From Gracilimonas sp017641085 (lineage in GTDB: Bacteria > Bacteroidota > Rhodothermia > Balneolales > Balneolaceae): a stretch of DNA of 64,000 nucleotides. The notes under the pieces were generated by a model. The model searched no databases. It was not told the DNA's origin and was given only the letters and a program-made list of their open reading frames with translations. The position numbers were made by a program, and so were the translations under genes. Location of the stretch: the NCBI RefSeq assembly GCF_046115515.1, contig NZ_CP175953.1; one strand, given 5' to 3'. Shown in pieces: positions 14,981 through 22,978 of the stretch (position 1 is the stretch's first letter; each line of letters begins with the position of its first letter).

Positions 14981-15013
14981 TTTAAGCTTGTTTTAAGACT
15001 CATGGTCTATCTT
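14981..15013 (+). promoter_or_regulatory. Metal-regulon promoter 3: direct repeat plus -10
   Basis: TTTAAG-CTTGT-TTTAAG (14981-14997) is followed after 10 bases by TATCTT (15008-15013). It drives the SHOCT gene at 15087 and, by close spacing, the nuclease and glutaredoxin genes. Confidence 0.7.
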
Positions 15014-15086
15014 ACTGACAGTATCTTGCTGTGCATGCTACTGATGGCACAGCATACATTCAATAGTAACAAAACACCTTAGCACC

Positions 15087-15302
15087 ATGTTATTTGATCA
15101 TCACTTTATAGGCATGCACTGGATCTGGTGGGTCATTATCATAGTCATCATTCTCCTGGTGGCTTTTGATGTGATTCCATACAGGCCTAAAACCGACACC
15201 ACCGAAGATGCTCTGGATATATTAAAAAAGCGGTTTGCCCGCGGTGAAATAGAACACGAAGAATTTGAAGAGCGAAAAAAAATTCTAAAGCAAAGTAAGT
15301 AG
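15087..15302 (+). CDS. Membrane-anchored SHOCT protein
   Basis: This 71-residue protein has an aromatic N terminus (MLFDHHFIGMHWIWW), one membrane helix (about 12-30) and a C-terminal SHOCT motif (DILKKRFARGEIEHEEFEERKKIL). It is very like the protein at 17304-17519 and related to those at 20758 and 50252. It is the first gene after promoter 3. SHOCT is a short oligomerisation helix pair; the role in metal stress is unknown. Confidence 0.85.
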   Translation: MLFDHHFIGMHWIWWVIIIVIILLVAFDVIPYRPKTDTTEDALDILKKRFARGEIEHEEFEERKKILKQSK

Positions 15303-15328
15303 TCAACAGACGGCCTTAAAATAAAAAA

Positions 15329-16186
15329 ATGGCAACATTTAACGTAGTGAAAGCGTCCGGAGAAAGGGAACCTTTTTATGAGAGTAAGCTTCGCAATTCT
15401 CTCAGAAAAGCAGGTGCCGATCAACAGATTACAGACAAGATTATTCACTCTATCCAACGGATTCTATTTGAAGGGATAACGACTGAAAAAATATACAGAG
15501 AAGCTTTTAAGCAGCTCAGGCAATACTCAAATTCTTCGGCTGGCAGATATAAATTAAAAGAAGCCCTGCTGGAATTAGGGCCTTCCGGTTATCCTTTTGA
15601 AAAATTTATCGGTGAACTTCTAATCAGGCTCGGTTATCAAACTGATATCGGAGTTATTATTGACGGGAACTGCGTCTCCCATGAAATTGATGTTATCGCA
15701 GAAAAAGACGACGAACATTTTATGATCGAGTGTAAATTTCACAACCGAAAAAGTCATAAATGTAATGTAAAAATCCCGCTTTACATTCAATCACGATTCA
15801 AGGATGTAGAAAGAAACTGGAGGAGCCAATCCGGCCACGAAGACAAACAACACCAGGCCTGGGTAGTTACAAACACCCGTTTCACTACTGATGCCCAGCA
15901 GTATGGCAAATGCGTAGGTCTTAAACTCTTAAGCTGGGATTATCCGGAAAATAACGGACTAAAAGACCTAATAGGCCATGTAAATCTTCATCCTATTACA
16001 AGCCTGTCAACCCTAAGCAATCAAAAGAAAAAGCTTCTTTTGGAACAAAATGTTGTCTTCTGCAAGCAAATATGTGAAGACAAGCAAGTTCTCAGGAATA
16101 TTGATCTTGATAGTCATACGATGAACAGAGTCCTTAAAGAAGCCATGGATATATGTAATGTTAAAAATAATTCAGTGAACAGATGA
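15329..16186 (+). CDS. ATP-cone plus restriction-endonuclease-like (Mrr-type) protein
   Basis: This 285-residue protein joins an N-terminal ATP-cone (about 1-90; VVKASGEREPFYESKL, LKEALLELGPSGYPFE) to a PD-(D/E)xK nuclease-like domain (about 90-200). In the second domain EIDVIAEKDDEHFMIECKFH gives the D...E-x-K pattern of Mrr-type enzymes (D near 128, E and K near 141-143). The ATP-cone is the nucleotide sensor best known from ribonucleotide reductase. The nuclease would therefore be ATP/dATP gated. It lies in a metal-regulon unit and overlaps the glutaredoxin gene by 4 bases (ATGA). A DNA-repair or defence role is inferred. Confidence 0.75.
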   Translation: MATFNVVKASGEREPFYESKLRNSLRKAGADQQITDKIIHSIQRILFEGITTEKIYREAFKQLRQYSNSSAGRYKLKEALLELGPSGYPFEKFIGELLIRLGYQTDIGVIIDGNCVSHEIDVIAEKDDEHFMIECKFHNRKSHKCNVKIPLYIQSRFKDVERNWRSQSGHEDKQHQAWVVTNTRFTTDAQQYGKCVGLKLLSWDYPENNGLKDLIGHVNLHPITSLSTLSNQKKKLLLEQNVVFCKQICEDKQVLRNIDLDSHTMNRVLKEAMDICNVKNNSVNR

Positions 16187-16518
16187 ATAATTCCAATAAT
16201 AAGCACATAGAAAAAAGTACAACCATCATTATTTACTGTAAGGAATGGTGTGAATATTTAAAAAAGGTAGTTAACCTCCTGCGGGAGAAACAGCAAAATT
16301 TCACCTTTATCGATCTTCGGTATGATACATCAAAAGCTAACGAGTTGATATCGAAGCTGGGTAATCCACTGATATTACCCATACTTGAGATCAATGGTGT
16401 CTATTATGAAAAACCATCTTTTGCAGAGGCCACGAATCAGCTTGAGTTAACCTACTGGAGGCAAAAAGTCGACCAAGCTTATTATGATAAAGAACCATCC
16501 GGGGACAAGACTTATTAA
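16183..16518 (+). CDS. Glutaredoxin-like protein
   Basis: This 111-residue thioredoxin-fold protein has an active-site pair YCKEWCEYLKKV (C-x-x-C) and a TLPIL-type cis-proline segment, seen here as LILPILEINGVYYEKPSF. It starts inside the stop of the upstream nuclease gene (ATGA overlap), so it is translationally coupled. It may protect or reduce protein thiols under copper stress. It is convergent with 16554-17099. Confidence 0.8.
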   Translation: MNNSNNKHIEKSTTIIIYCKEWCEYLKKVVNLLREKQQNFTFIDLRYDTSKANELISKLGNPLILPILEINGVYYEKPSFAEATNQLELTYWRQKVDQAYYDKEPSGDKTY

Positions 16519-16553
16519 AACGGAACGAGATAGGTAGATGAATGCGGATTTTT

Positions 16554-17099
16554 TTAAGGGGAATCAACTTCATTGACCTTTTTTATGGATAAGCGGCCGA
16601 GATAAAAAATCAAAGTCGGCAGAATCATAAATTGCAATACGGGAGATAAGCCGACTTCTACGTAAGGTAGCAGTGGCATTGCATCAGAGTAGCTCCAGCT
16701 CCCGGCTGCAAGATGTCTGAGTTCTCCCAAAATGGCCCCTATTCCACCTATAAGAACCAAAGAGATTACGTTACTGATGGTCATTCTGCCCAGCCAATAC
16801 GGGTCTTTATAAAACAGGCTAAAGGCAAAATAAAGAAGTAGTACCATCAACATATCAGCTACGGATGCCAATGCACAAAAAGAAATATGATTTAAATCAT
16901 AGACATAGCCCGAATAAAGTGGCCCTTGGGCGATCTCCCACACAAGGTTAAGAAAAAAAGCCAAGCTGCTGATTTTTAAGATGAGTTTGTTGAACACATT
17001 TTTCTCTGAGACTTTTCTTGAATAAGAGATATAACTGGCTGTAATTATGAGCAATACTACCACCGGAATAATAAACTGAGTGAGCTTTAATTCTGTCAT
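16554..17099 (-). CDS. Five-helix membrane protein, unknown function
   Basis: This 181-residue protein has about five membrane helices. Notable segments are FFLNLVWEIAQGPLYSGYVYD in the second helix region, GAILGELRHLAAGSW in the loop, and a terminal YLGRLSIKKV. Proteins with the NLVWEIAQ pattern are frequent near carotenoid or heavy-metal genes, but no function is established. It is the only minus-strand gene of the left half of the island. A palindrome (17141-17155) lies 42 bases before its start. Confidence 0.6.
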   Translation of the reverse strand: MTELKLTQFIIPVVVLLIITASYISYSRKVSEKNVFNKLILKISSLAFFLNLVWEIAQGPLYSGYVYDLNHISFCALASVADMLMVLLLYFAFSLFYKDPYWLGRMTISNVISLVLIGGIGAILGELRHLAAGSWSYSDAMPLLPYVEVGLSPVLQFMILPTLIFYLGRLSIKKVNEVDSP

Positions 17100-17140
17100 T
17101 TTATATCCTTTTGATTATGGATTTTTGTTTTTAGTGTAGT

Positions 17141-17155
17141 GTATGTTCTACATAC
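17141..17155. promoter_or_regulatory. Palindrome before the 16554-17099 gene
   Basis: GTATGT-TCT-ACATAC is a perfect 6-bp dyad with a 3-base centre. It lies between the divergent membrane-protein gene and promoter 4 and differs from the TTTAAG repeat, so a second regulator may act here. Confidence 0.4.
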
Positions 17156-17209
17156 GCAATGGTTATCTCACATCTGAATATATCAGGAGACATAAACTTC
17201 ATTCTTTGG

Positions 17210-17243
17210 TTTAAGCTTTATTTAAGGCACTTGCATCTATCTT
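17210..17243 (+). promoter_or_regulatory. Metal-regulon promoter 4: direct repeat plus -10
   Basis: TTTAAG-CTTTA-TTTAAG (17210-17226) is followed after 11 bases by TATCTT (17238-17243). It drives SHOCT, type II GAPDH and the methyltransferase. Confidence 0.75.
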
Positions 17244-17303
17244 ACGGATAATCGTTTAAATAACCGATTACTACATTTTTAGTTAAATAAATATTACAAA
17301 ATC

Positions 17304-17519
17304 ATGTTTTACAATCACCACTTTTTTGGCATGCACTGGATCTGGTGGATTGTGATTTCGATAGGACTCCTTTTGGTTTTTTTGGATTTGATTCCATATT
17401 GGCGCGGTAGAGTTGTACGGGAAGACGCAATGGGTATACTGACTAAGAGGTTAGCTCGTGGAGAAATAGAACGCGAAGAGTTTGAGGAGCGTAAAAAAGT
17501 TTTAAAACTAAACAAGTAA
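17304..17519 (+). CDS. Membrane-anchored SHOCT protein (second copy)
   Basis: This 71-residue paralogue of 15087-15302 has the N-terminal MFYNHHFFGMHWIWW, one membrane helix, and the SHOCT helix LTKRLARGEIEREEFEERKK. It is the first gene after promoter 4 and ends 12 bases before the GAPDH gene. The near-identical ends of the two SHOCT genes suggest duplication together with their promoters. Confidence 0.85.
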   Translation: MFYNHHFFGMHWIWWIVISIGLLLVFLDLIPYWRGRVVREDAMGILTKRLARGEIEREEFEERKKVLKLNK

Positions 17520-17531
17520 AAAAATACAACA

Positions 17532-18563
17532 ATGGAAAAGATCAAAATAGCCGTAAACGGATATGGCGTCATCGGAAAACGAGTGGCGGAAGCAGTAACC
17601 TTGCAAGAAGATATGGAACTGGTGGGCATCGGTGATGTAGCTGCCGACTGGAGAATAAAGGCAGCGGCAGCTAAAGGATACGCCGTGTTTGCCAATACCG
17701 AAGAAGGCCGCAAGACAATGAGGGAGAAACATATTCCGGTAGCCGGCGATCTTGATGACCTGCTTGAGCTCGCTGACCTGGTGGTGGATTGCGCTCCCAA
17801 AAAGTTCGGTACCCAGAATGCCGAACGGTACAAAACGGCCGGTGTGAAGTTTATTGTGCAGGGCGGGGAAAAGCACGAGACGATCGGGCATTCCTTCAGC
17901 GCGGAAAATAATTATGCCTCTGCTTTAAATCGGGAAAGTACCCGCGTGGTCTCCTGCAACACCACCTCTATCGTACGGACCCTCAGCGCATTAAAACGAG
18001 CGGGATTACTGAATAAAGCACGTGGTACGCTGTTGCGCCGAGCTACCGATCCGTGGGAAAGCCACAAAAACGGTATCATGAATACAATGGTTCCTGAACC
18101 GGAAATTCCCAGTCACCAGGGCCCGGATGCCCAGAGCGTAGATCCCGAACTGGACGTGGTAACTGCCGCGGTAAAAGTACCCCAAACACTTTCCCATATG
18201 CATTACTGGACCGTGCAATTAACCAAAAATGCATCTAAAGAGGAAGTCCTGGAGGCTTTCGGCACTTCTACCCGAACGGCCTTTATAAATATGAGCGACG
18301 ACCTTTCCGCCAATAACGCCGTTAAGGAGCTGATGCTGGACCTGGGACGCCCGCACGGCGATATGTACGAAGTGGCCATCTGGGAAGATATGCTCAAAGT
18401 GGAAGGCGATGAGTTGTATTACGCCTACCTGGTCGATAATCAGGCCATCGTTATTCCCGAAACTATCGACGCCATCCGAGCGCTTACCGGCACCGAGTCG
18501 GATCCTCAAAAATCCATTACCAAAACGAACCATTCGCTGGGCATTACACAGCGGTTCATATAA
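17532..18563 (+). CDS. Type II (archaeal-type) glyceraldehyde-3-phosphate dehydrogenase
   Basis: This 343-residue protein is of the archaeal GAPDH family, not the usual bacterial GapA. It has an N-terminal Rossmann domain (VNGYGVIGKRVAEAV), a family segment DLVVDCAPKKFGTQN, the catalytic cysteine C142 in SCNTTS, and RRATDPWESHKNG in the catalytic domain. Type II GAPDH oxidises glyceraldehyde 3-phosphate with NAD(P). It sits between a SHOCT gene and a methyltransferase under a metal-regulon promoter. Copper is known to inhibit ordinary GAPDH, so this may be a stress-resistant substitute (inferred). The gene is more G+C-rich than its surroundings, consistent with transfer. Confidence 0.9.
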   Translation: MEKIKIAVNGYGVIGKRVAEAVTLQEDMELVGIGDVAADWRIKAAAAKGYAVFANTEEGRKTMREKHIPVAGDLDDLLELADLVVDCAPKKFGTQNAERYKTAGVKFIVQGGEKHETIGHSFSAENNYASALNRESTRVVSCNTTSIVRTLSALKRAGLLNKARGTLLRRATDPWESHKNGIMNTMVPEPEIPSHQGPDAQSVDPELDVVTAAVKVPQTLSHMHYWTVQLTKNASKEEVLEAFGTSTRTAFINMSDDLSANNAVKELMLDLGRPHGDMYEVAIWEDMLKVEGDELYYAYLVDNQAIVIPETIDAIRALTGTESDPQKSITKTNHSLGITQRFI

Positions 18564-18614
18564 ACAACACCATTTTCATTCCTAACATACATTTAATCTA
18601 AACGGAATATTCAC

Positions 18615-19286
18615 ATGGAACGAGGAATTGAACATTCAGGTGCCTGGGTGTTAGCACTTTTTGTTATCGTTATTGCGTCTTGGCTTTTATACAAATATCT
18701 GGCCCCAAAAACTTGGAGGGAGTGGATAGGAGCAGGATTGATTCAGGGCTTCATCATCGCATTGTATGCGGAGATGTACGGCTTCCCGCTTACCATTTAT
18801 CTGATGGTTCGGTTCCTGGGGTTGGATAGTGGTAGTGGTGATCTAAACGCCAACCTTTGGTCTACTTTAGTGGGCGTTGGTGAAACGGGGATGATGATCT
18901 CGATGATTGCGGGCTATATCCTTCTTTTTGGTGGATTTGGCATTTTCATCCAGGGCTGGCGCCAACTGTATCGCGCCAAACAGGAAAACAGGCTTGCTAC
19001 CGACGGGTTATACGGGCTGGTTAGGCATCCCCAATATACGGGGTTGTTTATCGGGCTTTTTGGAGAGGGTGTCATTCACTGGCCCACCATATTCTCCGTA
19101 GGCCTGTTCCCGGTCATCGTTATCGCTTATGTCCTGCTTGCCAAAAGGGAAGAGAAGAAAGTGATCGAGGAGTTTGGTGAAGAATATCTCAAATACAAAC
19201 GGAACGTCCCGGCTTTTCTTCCGATGAAAGGAAAATGGAAGCAGTTCATTCAACGATCAGGAAATACTGTAAACAAGCTTGATTAG
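18615..19286 (+). CDS. ICMT/NnrU-like membrane methyltransferase
   Basis: This 223-residue membrane protein has four or five helices. The C-terminal part is typical of the isoprenylcysteine carboxyl methyltransferase family: LATDGLYGLVRHPQYTGLF (cofactor loop), then REEKKVIEEFGEEYLKYKRNVPAFLP. Bacterial members methylate unknown lipids or proteins. It lies 51 bases after the type II GAPDH gene and probably belongs to its transcript. Members of this family are common in copper and other heavy-metal islands; the substrate is unknown. Confidence 0.8.
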   Translation: MERGIEHSGAWVLALFVIVIASWLLYKYLAPKTWREWIGAGLIQGFIIALYAEMYGFPLTIYLMVRFLGLDSGSGDLNANLWSTLVGVGETGMMISMIAGYILLFGGFGIFIQGWRQLYRAKQENRLATDGLYGLVRHPQYTGLFIGLFGEGVIHWPTIFSVGLFPVIVIAYVLLAKREEKKVIEEFGEEYLKYKRNVPAFLPMKGKWKQFIQRSGNTVNKLD

Positions 19287-19384
19287 TATCGATTTACTGC
19301 TTGTTAAAAATTTTATTAGAAATAAAAAGCCTTCAACCAACAATCATCCGCCATATAAATACTTCGTAAGACTATAAATTTAAA

Positions 19385-20620
19385 ATGACAAGTAGATCAT
19401 CAATACTCAGGATTAATAAACAGATTGGCATCCTGCTGATCTGTCTGTTTCTAGTGATGATCGGCTACGGTCTAACCCTTCCAATTCTTCCATTTTTCGT
19501 AGAAAAATCAGTACGTTCGAATGAGTTGTTCCTTCTATCACCGGCCGTGCATGTAGGTCTTATGACAGGCATTTTCCCGCTTATGCAGTTTATTGCTGCC
19601 CCTTTATGGGGACGCTGGTCCGACCGTACTGGCCGATTTCCCGTGTTGGCAGCAGGTATGGGCGGTTATGCACTCTCGCTGATCTTTTTTGGGTGGACTA
19701 ACGACTTGGTCTTGCTTTATGTGCTTCGAATAGTAGGAGGACTATTTTCAGCCTCTGTTCTCCCCACAGTTAACTCATGGGTTACGGATCTGAGCACAGT
19801 AAAAAATAGAGGTAAACTATTGGCGTGGGTAGGTGGATCAGCCAGCTTGGGGGTTATTTTTGGACCAGTACTGAGTTCTTTCTTTATGGACGTTGGCTGG
19901 TTTACCGAATGGTCATGGAAGCTGCTGGTTGCTACCCCTTACACTGTGCCATTTATATTTGCAGGAAGTTTTTCGCTGTTGGCTCTGGCAGCTTTGATAA
20001 TATGGATGCCAGGTGATCCATCTCCAGTCGTAAACAATAGCAACCCCCCAAGTAAATTTGGTTTGTTGAGTATTATAAAGGGGGAAATGCTCCCGATTCT
20101 TTTCTATGCACTTATTGCACAAGCAGCATTAGCCATGTTTGAAAGTACTTATGCGCTCCATTCACAGCAAATTATGGGTTACAGTGTAATTGAAATGGGC
20201 TATATATTCATGGCTTGTGCACTCGGAATGAGTATTAGTCAGATTGGCTTTACGGGATATTTAATTGACCAATTAGGGGAAGAGAGGTTGTTGCCTATCG
20301 GATATTTTTTGGTGGGGTTAGCTCTGTTGTTTTTGATGCTGGCAAGTTCTTTTACCCTTATCATAATAGTAGTGAGCATTCTTGCATTGGGAATGGCGTT
20401 AATTAGCCCGGCTTTGGCTTCTATTACCAGCAAAATAAATAAAAATTATGTTGGCGAAAGAATGGGAATCTTGGCATCTATAAGCAGCTTGGGACTTGCA
20501 ACCGGTTCATTTATAGGCTCCGGATTGTACGTAATAAATATTCATCTTCCCTATCTCACATTTTCATTAATTCTGTTCTCTATAACATTTTACTTGGTTA
20601 AAAAAATCTCAACGTTGTAG
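19385..20620 (+). CDS. MFS efflux transporter
   Basis: This 411-residue major facilitator has about 12 membrane helices. Motif A appears as WGRWSDRTGRFPVL between helices 2 and 3, and GLFSASVLPTVNSWVTDL is like the multidrug subfamily motif (TetA/Bmr type). The substrate cannot be deduced. A 98-base gap separates it from the methyltransferase, and no TTTAAG repeat is found in that gap. It is either read through from promoter 4 or has its own promoter. It has lower G+C than the preceding genes. Confidence 0.88.
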   Translation: MTSRSSILRINKQIGILLICLFLVMIGYGLTLPILPFFVEKSVRSNELFLLSPAVHVGLMTGIFPLMQFIAAPLWGRWSDRTGRFPVLAAGMGGYALSLIFFGWTNDLVLLYVLRIVGGLFSASVLPTVNSWVTDLSTVKNRGKLLAWVGGSASLGVIFGPVLSSFFMDVGWFTEWSWKLLVATPYTVPFIFAGSFSLLALAALIIWMPGDPSPVVNNSNPPSKFGLLSIIKGEMLPILFYALIAQAALAMFESTYALHSQQIMGYSVIEMGYIFMACALGMSISQIGFTGYLIDQLGEERLLPIGYFLVGLALLFLMLASSFTLIIIVVSILALGMALISPALASITSKINKNYVGERMGILASISSLGLATGSFIGSGLYVINIHLPYLTFSLILFSITFYLVKKISTL

Positions 20621-20659
20621 GTTAATTGAATACTTATTCTTCAGGAGTAAGCTGTAAAA

Positions 20660-20693
20660 TTTCAGCTTCATTTAAGCCTTCCTATTGTATTAT
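20660..20693 (+). promoter_or_regulatory. Metal-regulon promoter 5: direct repeat plus -10
   Basis: TTTCAG-CTTCA-TTTAAG (20660-20676), one mismatch in the first half, is followed after 11 bases by TATTAT (20688-20693). It drives the unit 20758-25408. Confidence 0.65.
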
Positions 20694-20757
20694 TGAGTTA
20701 GACAAAAAACTTAGCACCCTCTGAATAATAATTTTTTAAAAGTAAAAGGAGGCACAT

Positions 20758-21048
20758 ATGTGGTTAGACTATATATGGAACATCCCACTATTTTGGTGGT
20801 TTTTACTTGCCGCATTCATGTTATTTATAGTGGTGTCATTTATAAGACGAAAGCTGGAGAAAGATCCCTTAAAAATCCAAATGGAACACTTCTGCCGATG
20901 CTATGCCCGTGGTGAAATAAGCCTGGATGATTTTAAGGAATTGAAACATGATTTACAGGAATTTGAAAAGCAAATCAAGACAACTAATAAACGAAAACCA
21001 ACCCCGCGTGTGAAAGCACGGGAAAACAAGAAACAACCCATAAGGTGA
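20758..21048 (+). CDS. SHOCT-like membrane protein
   Basis: This 96-residue protein has a Trp-rich N-terminal membrane helix (WLDYIWNIPLFWWFLLAAFM). A SHOCT-type segment (CYARGEISLDDFKELKHDL) follows, with a basic tail. A strong ribosome site AAGGAGG lies before the ATG. Like the SHOCT genes at 15087 and 17304 it is the first gene of a TTTAAG unit. It overlaps the next gene by four bases. Confidence 0.75.
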   Translation: MWLDYIWNIPLFWWFLLAAFMLFIVVSFIRRKLEKDPLKIQMEHFCRCYARGEISLDDFKELKHDLQEFEKQIKTTNKRKPTPRVKARENKKQPIR

Positions 21049-21248
21049 ATACTATGGAATGGATAGCTGAAAACTGGTTCCTATTACTAATAACTATACT
21101 TTTCATAGTCATGCATATGTTCGGTCATGGCCATGGTGGACACGGAGGGCATGGAGGGCATGGAGGGCATGGAAGAGGACATAGCCAGAACTCGCCAGAA
21201 GACCACAACCACCCTGAAAATGACACAAACAAACACCAGCATCATTAG
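21045..21248 (+). CDS. Small membrane protein with Gly-His-rich tail
   Basis: This 67-residue protein has one membrane helix (WFLLLITILFIVMHMF). A tail of GHGG repeats (GHGHGGHGGHGGHGGHGRGH) follows, then a region rich in N, D and H (HQHH at the end). The tail is suited to bind copper, zinc or nickel. It resembles DUF2933-type proteins in size and place, but identity is uncertain. It is coupled to the SHOCT-like gene by an ATGA-type overlap. Confidence 0.65.
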   Translation: MNTMEWIAENWFLLLITILFIVMHMFGHGHGGHGGHGGHGGHGRGHSQNSPEDHNHPENDTNKHQHH

Positions 21249-21268
21249 CATGACTTAAGGGAATAAAC

Positions 21269-22615
21269 ATGAGACCTTTAAAGCGAAATCCTCTTGTGAT
21301 TTTTTTGGAATCCCTGAAAGGAAAGAATCAGGCAGGGGTCGGTATTGCAATTTTATTGGCAGTCATTGTCGCTATGCTATGGGCAAATTCTCCTTTAAAA
21401 GGATATTACAATGAATTGATTCATATGGAAATTTTCATTGGGCTAAATGGAAATACCTTATCTGAGCCCTTGCTGCTGTGGGTAAATGATGGGTTAATGG
21501 CCGTATTCTTTCTATTTGTTGGTTTAGAGTTAAAGCGTGAAATACTCGGTGGAAAACTCTCGAATCCCCGTAAAGCCATACTGCCGATTGGGGCCGCCGT
21601 GGGCGGAATGCTTGTCCCGGCACTAATCTATTCATTCTTTAATGGCAATGGTATTGGACAAAGTGGTTGGGGAATACCAATGGCCACCGATATTGCTTTT
21701 GCATTGGGTGTACTTTCCCTGTTTGGAAATCGAGTGCCAGTTACGCTTAAAGTCTTTTTAGTTGCTCTTGCTATTGTAGATGATTTGGGGGCAGTATTGG
21801 TGATCGCAGTTTTCTATACTTCGGGAATATCAGAAATGGATTTACTCCATGGTTTCCTTTTTTTCCTGGTACTTTTAGGAGGTAACTATTTTGGAGTCAG
21901 GAGTGCCTGGTTTTATTTCATCATTGGTATTGGAGGGGTATGGCTGGCCTTTTTCTTTTCAGGTGTTCACCCTACCGTTGCCGGCATTCTTATCGCTTTT
22001 ACCATCCCTGGAAAAGTAAAAATTAAGGAACAAGATTATTTGAAAAATCTAACGATCCTTCACCGGAAATTTATAGAAGCCACTCCCATTAAAGGAAGCT
22101 TCATTTCTGAAAGTCAACTGGAGATACTTGAAAAAATTAAAAGTAAAACCAATGATGCTGAAACACCGTTACAAAAATTAGAACATGGATTATCGCCTAT
22201 CGTCGGCTTTTTTATACTACCTGTTTTTGCCCTGGTAAATGCGGGCATCCATATTCATGGTGATATTCTGAATACTCTGAGTCAGCAAATCAGCTTGGGC
22301 ATCATGGCAGGACTTATAGTTGGCAAATTTATAGGGATTGCTGGCTTTTCATGGATTTTAGTAAAACTAAAAATTGCACAACTTGGAGAAGGAGTAACCT
22401 GGGGGCAACTTTGCGGTGTGGCTTTGATTGCAGGCATTGGATTTACAATGTCCTTTTTTATTACTGATCTGGCGTTCCAAAGTGAAGAGCTTAGATATAT
22501 TGCCAAGCTAAGCATCCTGTTTACTTCCGTTTTGGCCGGTATAGGTGGCTCTTTTATGCTTTGGGTGTCCTCAAGGTCAAGTTCCCAATATCATTCTGTA
22601 AAAACCGATACATAA
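21269..22615 (+). CDS. nhaA: Na+/H+ antiporter NhaA
   Basis: This 448-residue protein is of the NhaA family. Diagnostic parts are FFLFVGLELKREIL, GWGIPMATDIAFALGVLSL and AIVDDLGAVLVIAVFY (the two transport aspartates of helix 5 in VDDLGA). A C-terminal GIGFTMSFFITDLAF is also present. It is longer than E. coli NhaA (388) because of a cytoplasmic loop near 250-300. It exchanges Na+ for H+ across the inner membrane. Its place inside a metal-regulon unit is unusual and suggests a need for pH or sodium control with the proton-driven pumps of the island. Confidence 0.96.
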   Translation: MRPLKRNPLVIFLESLKGKNQAGVGIAILLAVIVAMLWANSPLKGYYNELIHMEIFIGLNGNTLSEPLLLWVNDGLMAVFFLFVGLELKREILGGKLSNPRKAILPIGAAVGGMLVPALIYSFFNGNGIGQSGWGIPMATDIAFALGVLSLFGNRVPVTLKVFLVALAIVDDLGAVLVIAVFYTSGISEMDLLHGFLFFLVLLGGNYFGVRSAWFYFIIGIGGVWLAFFFSGVHPTVAGILIAFTIPGKVKIKEQDYLKNLTILHRKFIEATPIKGSFISESQLEILEKIKSKTNDAETPLQKLEHGLSPIVGFFILPVFALVNAGIHIHGDILNTLSQQISLGIMAGLIVGKFIGIAGFSWILVKLKIAQLGEGVTWGQLCGVALIAGIGFTMSFFITDLAFQSEELRYIAKLSILFTSVLAGIGGSFMLWVSSRSSSQYHSVKTDT

Positions 22616-22664
22616 AAATGGATTCTAATATCAACATCAATAACAAAACAAAAGGTGATTCATC

Positions 22665-22931
22665 ATGTTAAATATTAAAATCGTAAGCTGGGCGGCAGGT
22701 ACTTTTACAGCAGTCAGTTTTATTTTCTGCGTTATTTATGGTTTAGTAACACCTGAAAGCGTTCACATGCATCAGTTCTTGGAAATTGTATTACCCGCCT
22801 TCGAATGGATCTCGGTCGGTAGTTTCTTCCTCGGGCTTATCGAGAGTTTTGCCTGGGGCGCGTACATCGGGCTGGTTTATGTACCCATTTATAACTTTTT
22901 CTACAAACGATGGGGACTGAAAACAGACTGA
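22665..22931 (+). CDS. DUF5676-like small membrane protein
   Basis: This 88-residue protein has two or three membrane helices: VSWAAGTFTAVSFIFCVIYGL, then FEWISVGSFFLGLIESFAWGAYIG. The WISVGSFFLGLIES pattern and LVYVPIYNFFYKRW end match DUF5676, a family frequent in heavy-metal islands. It lies between NhaA and the spermidine-synthase-like gene in the same orientation. The function is unknown. Confidence 0.72.
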   Translation: MLNIKIVSWAAGTFTAVSFIFCVIYGLVTPESVHMHQFLEIVLPAFEWISVGSFFLGLIESFAWGAYIGLVYVPIYNFFYKRWGLKTD

Positions 22932-22978
22932 GATAATCTCTGTCCATCTGATTATATCAGGTTGCAATAAAAACATTC

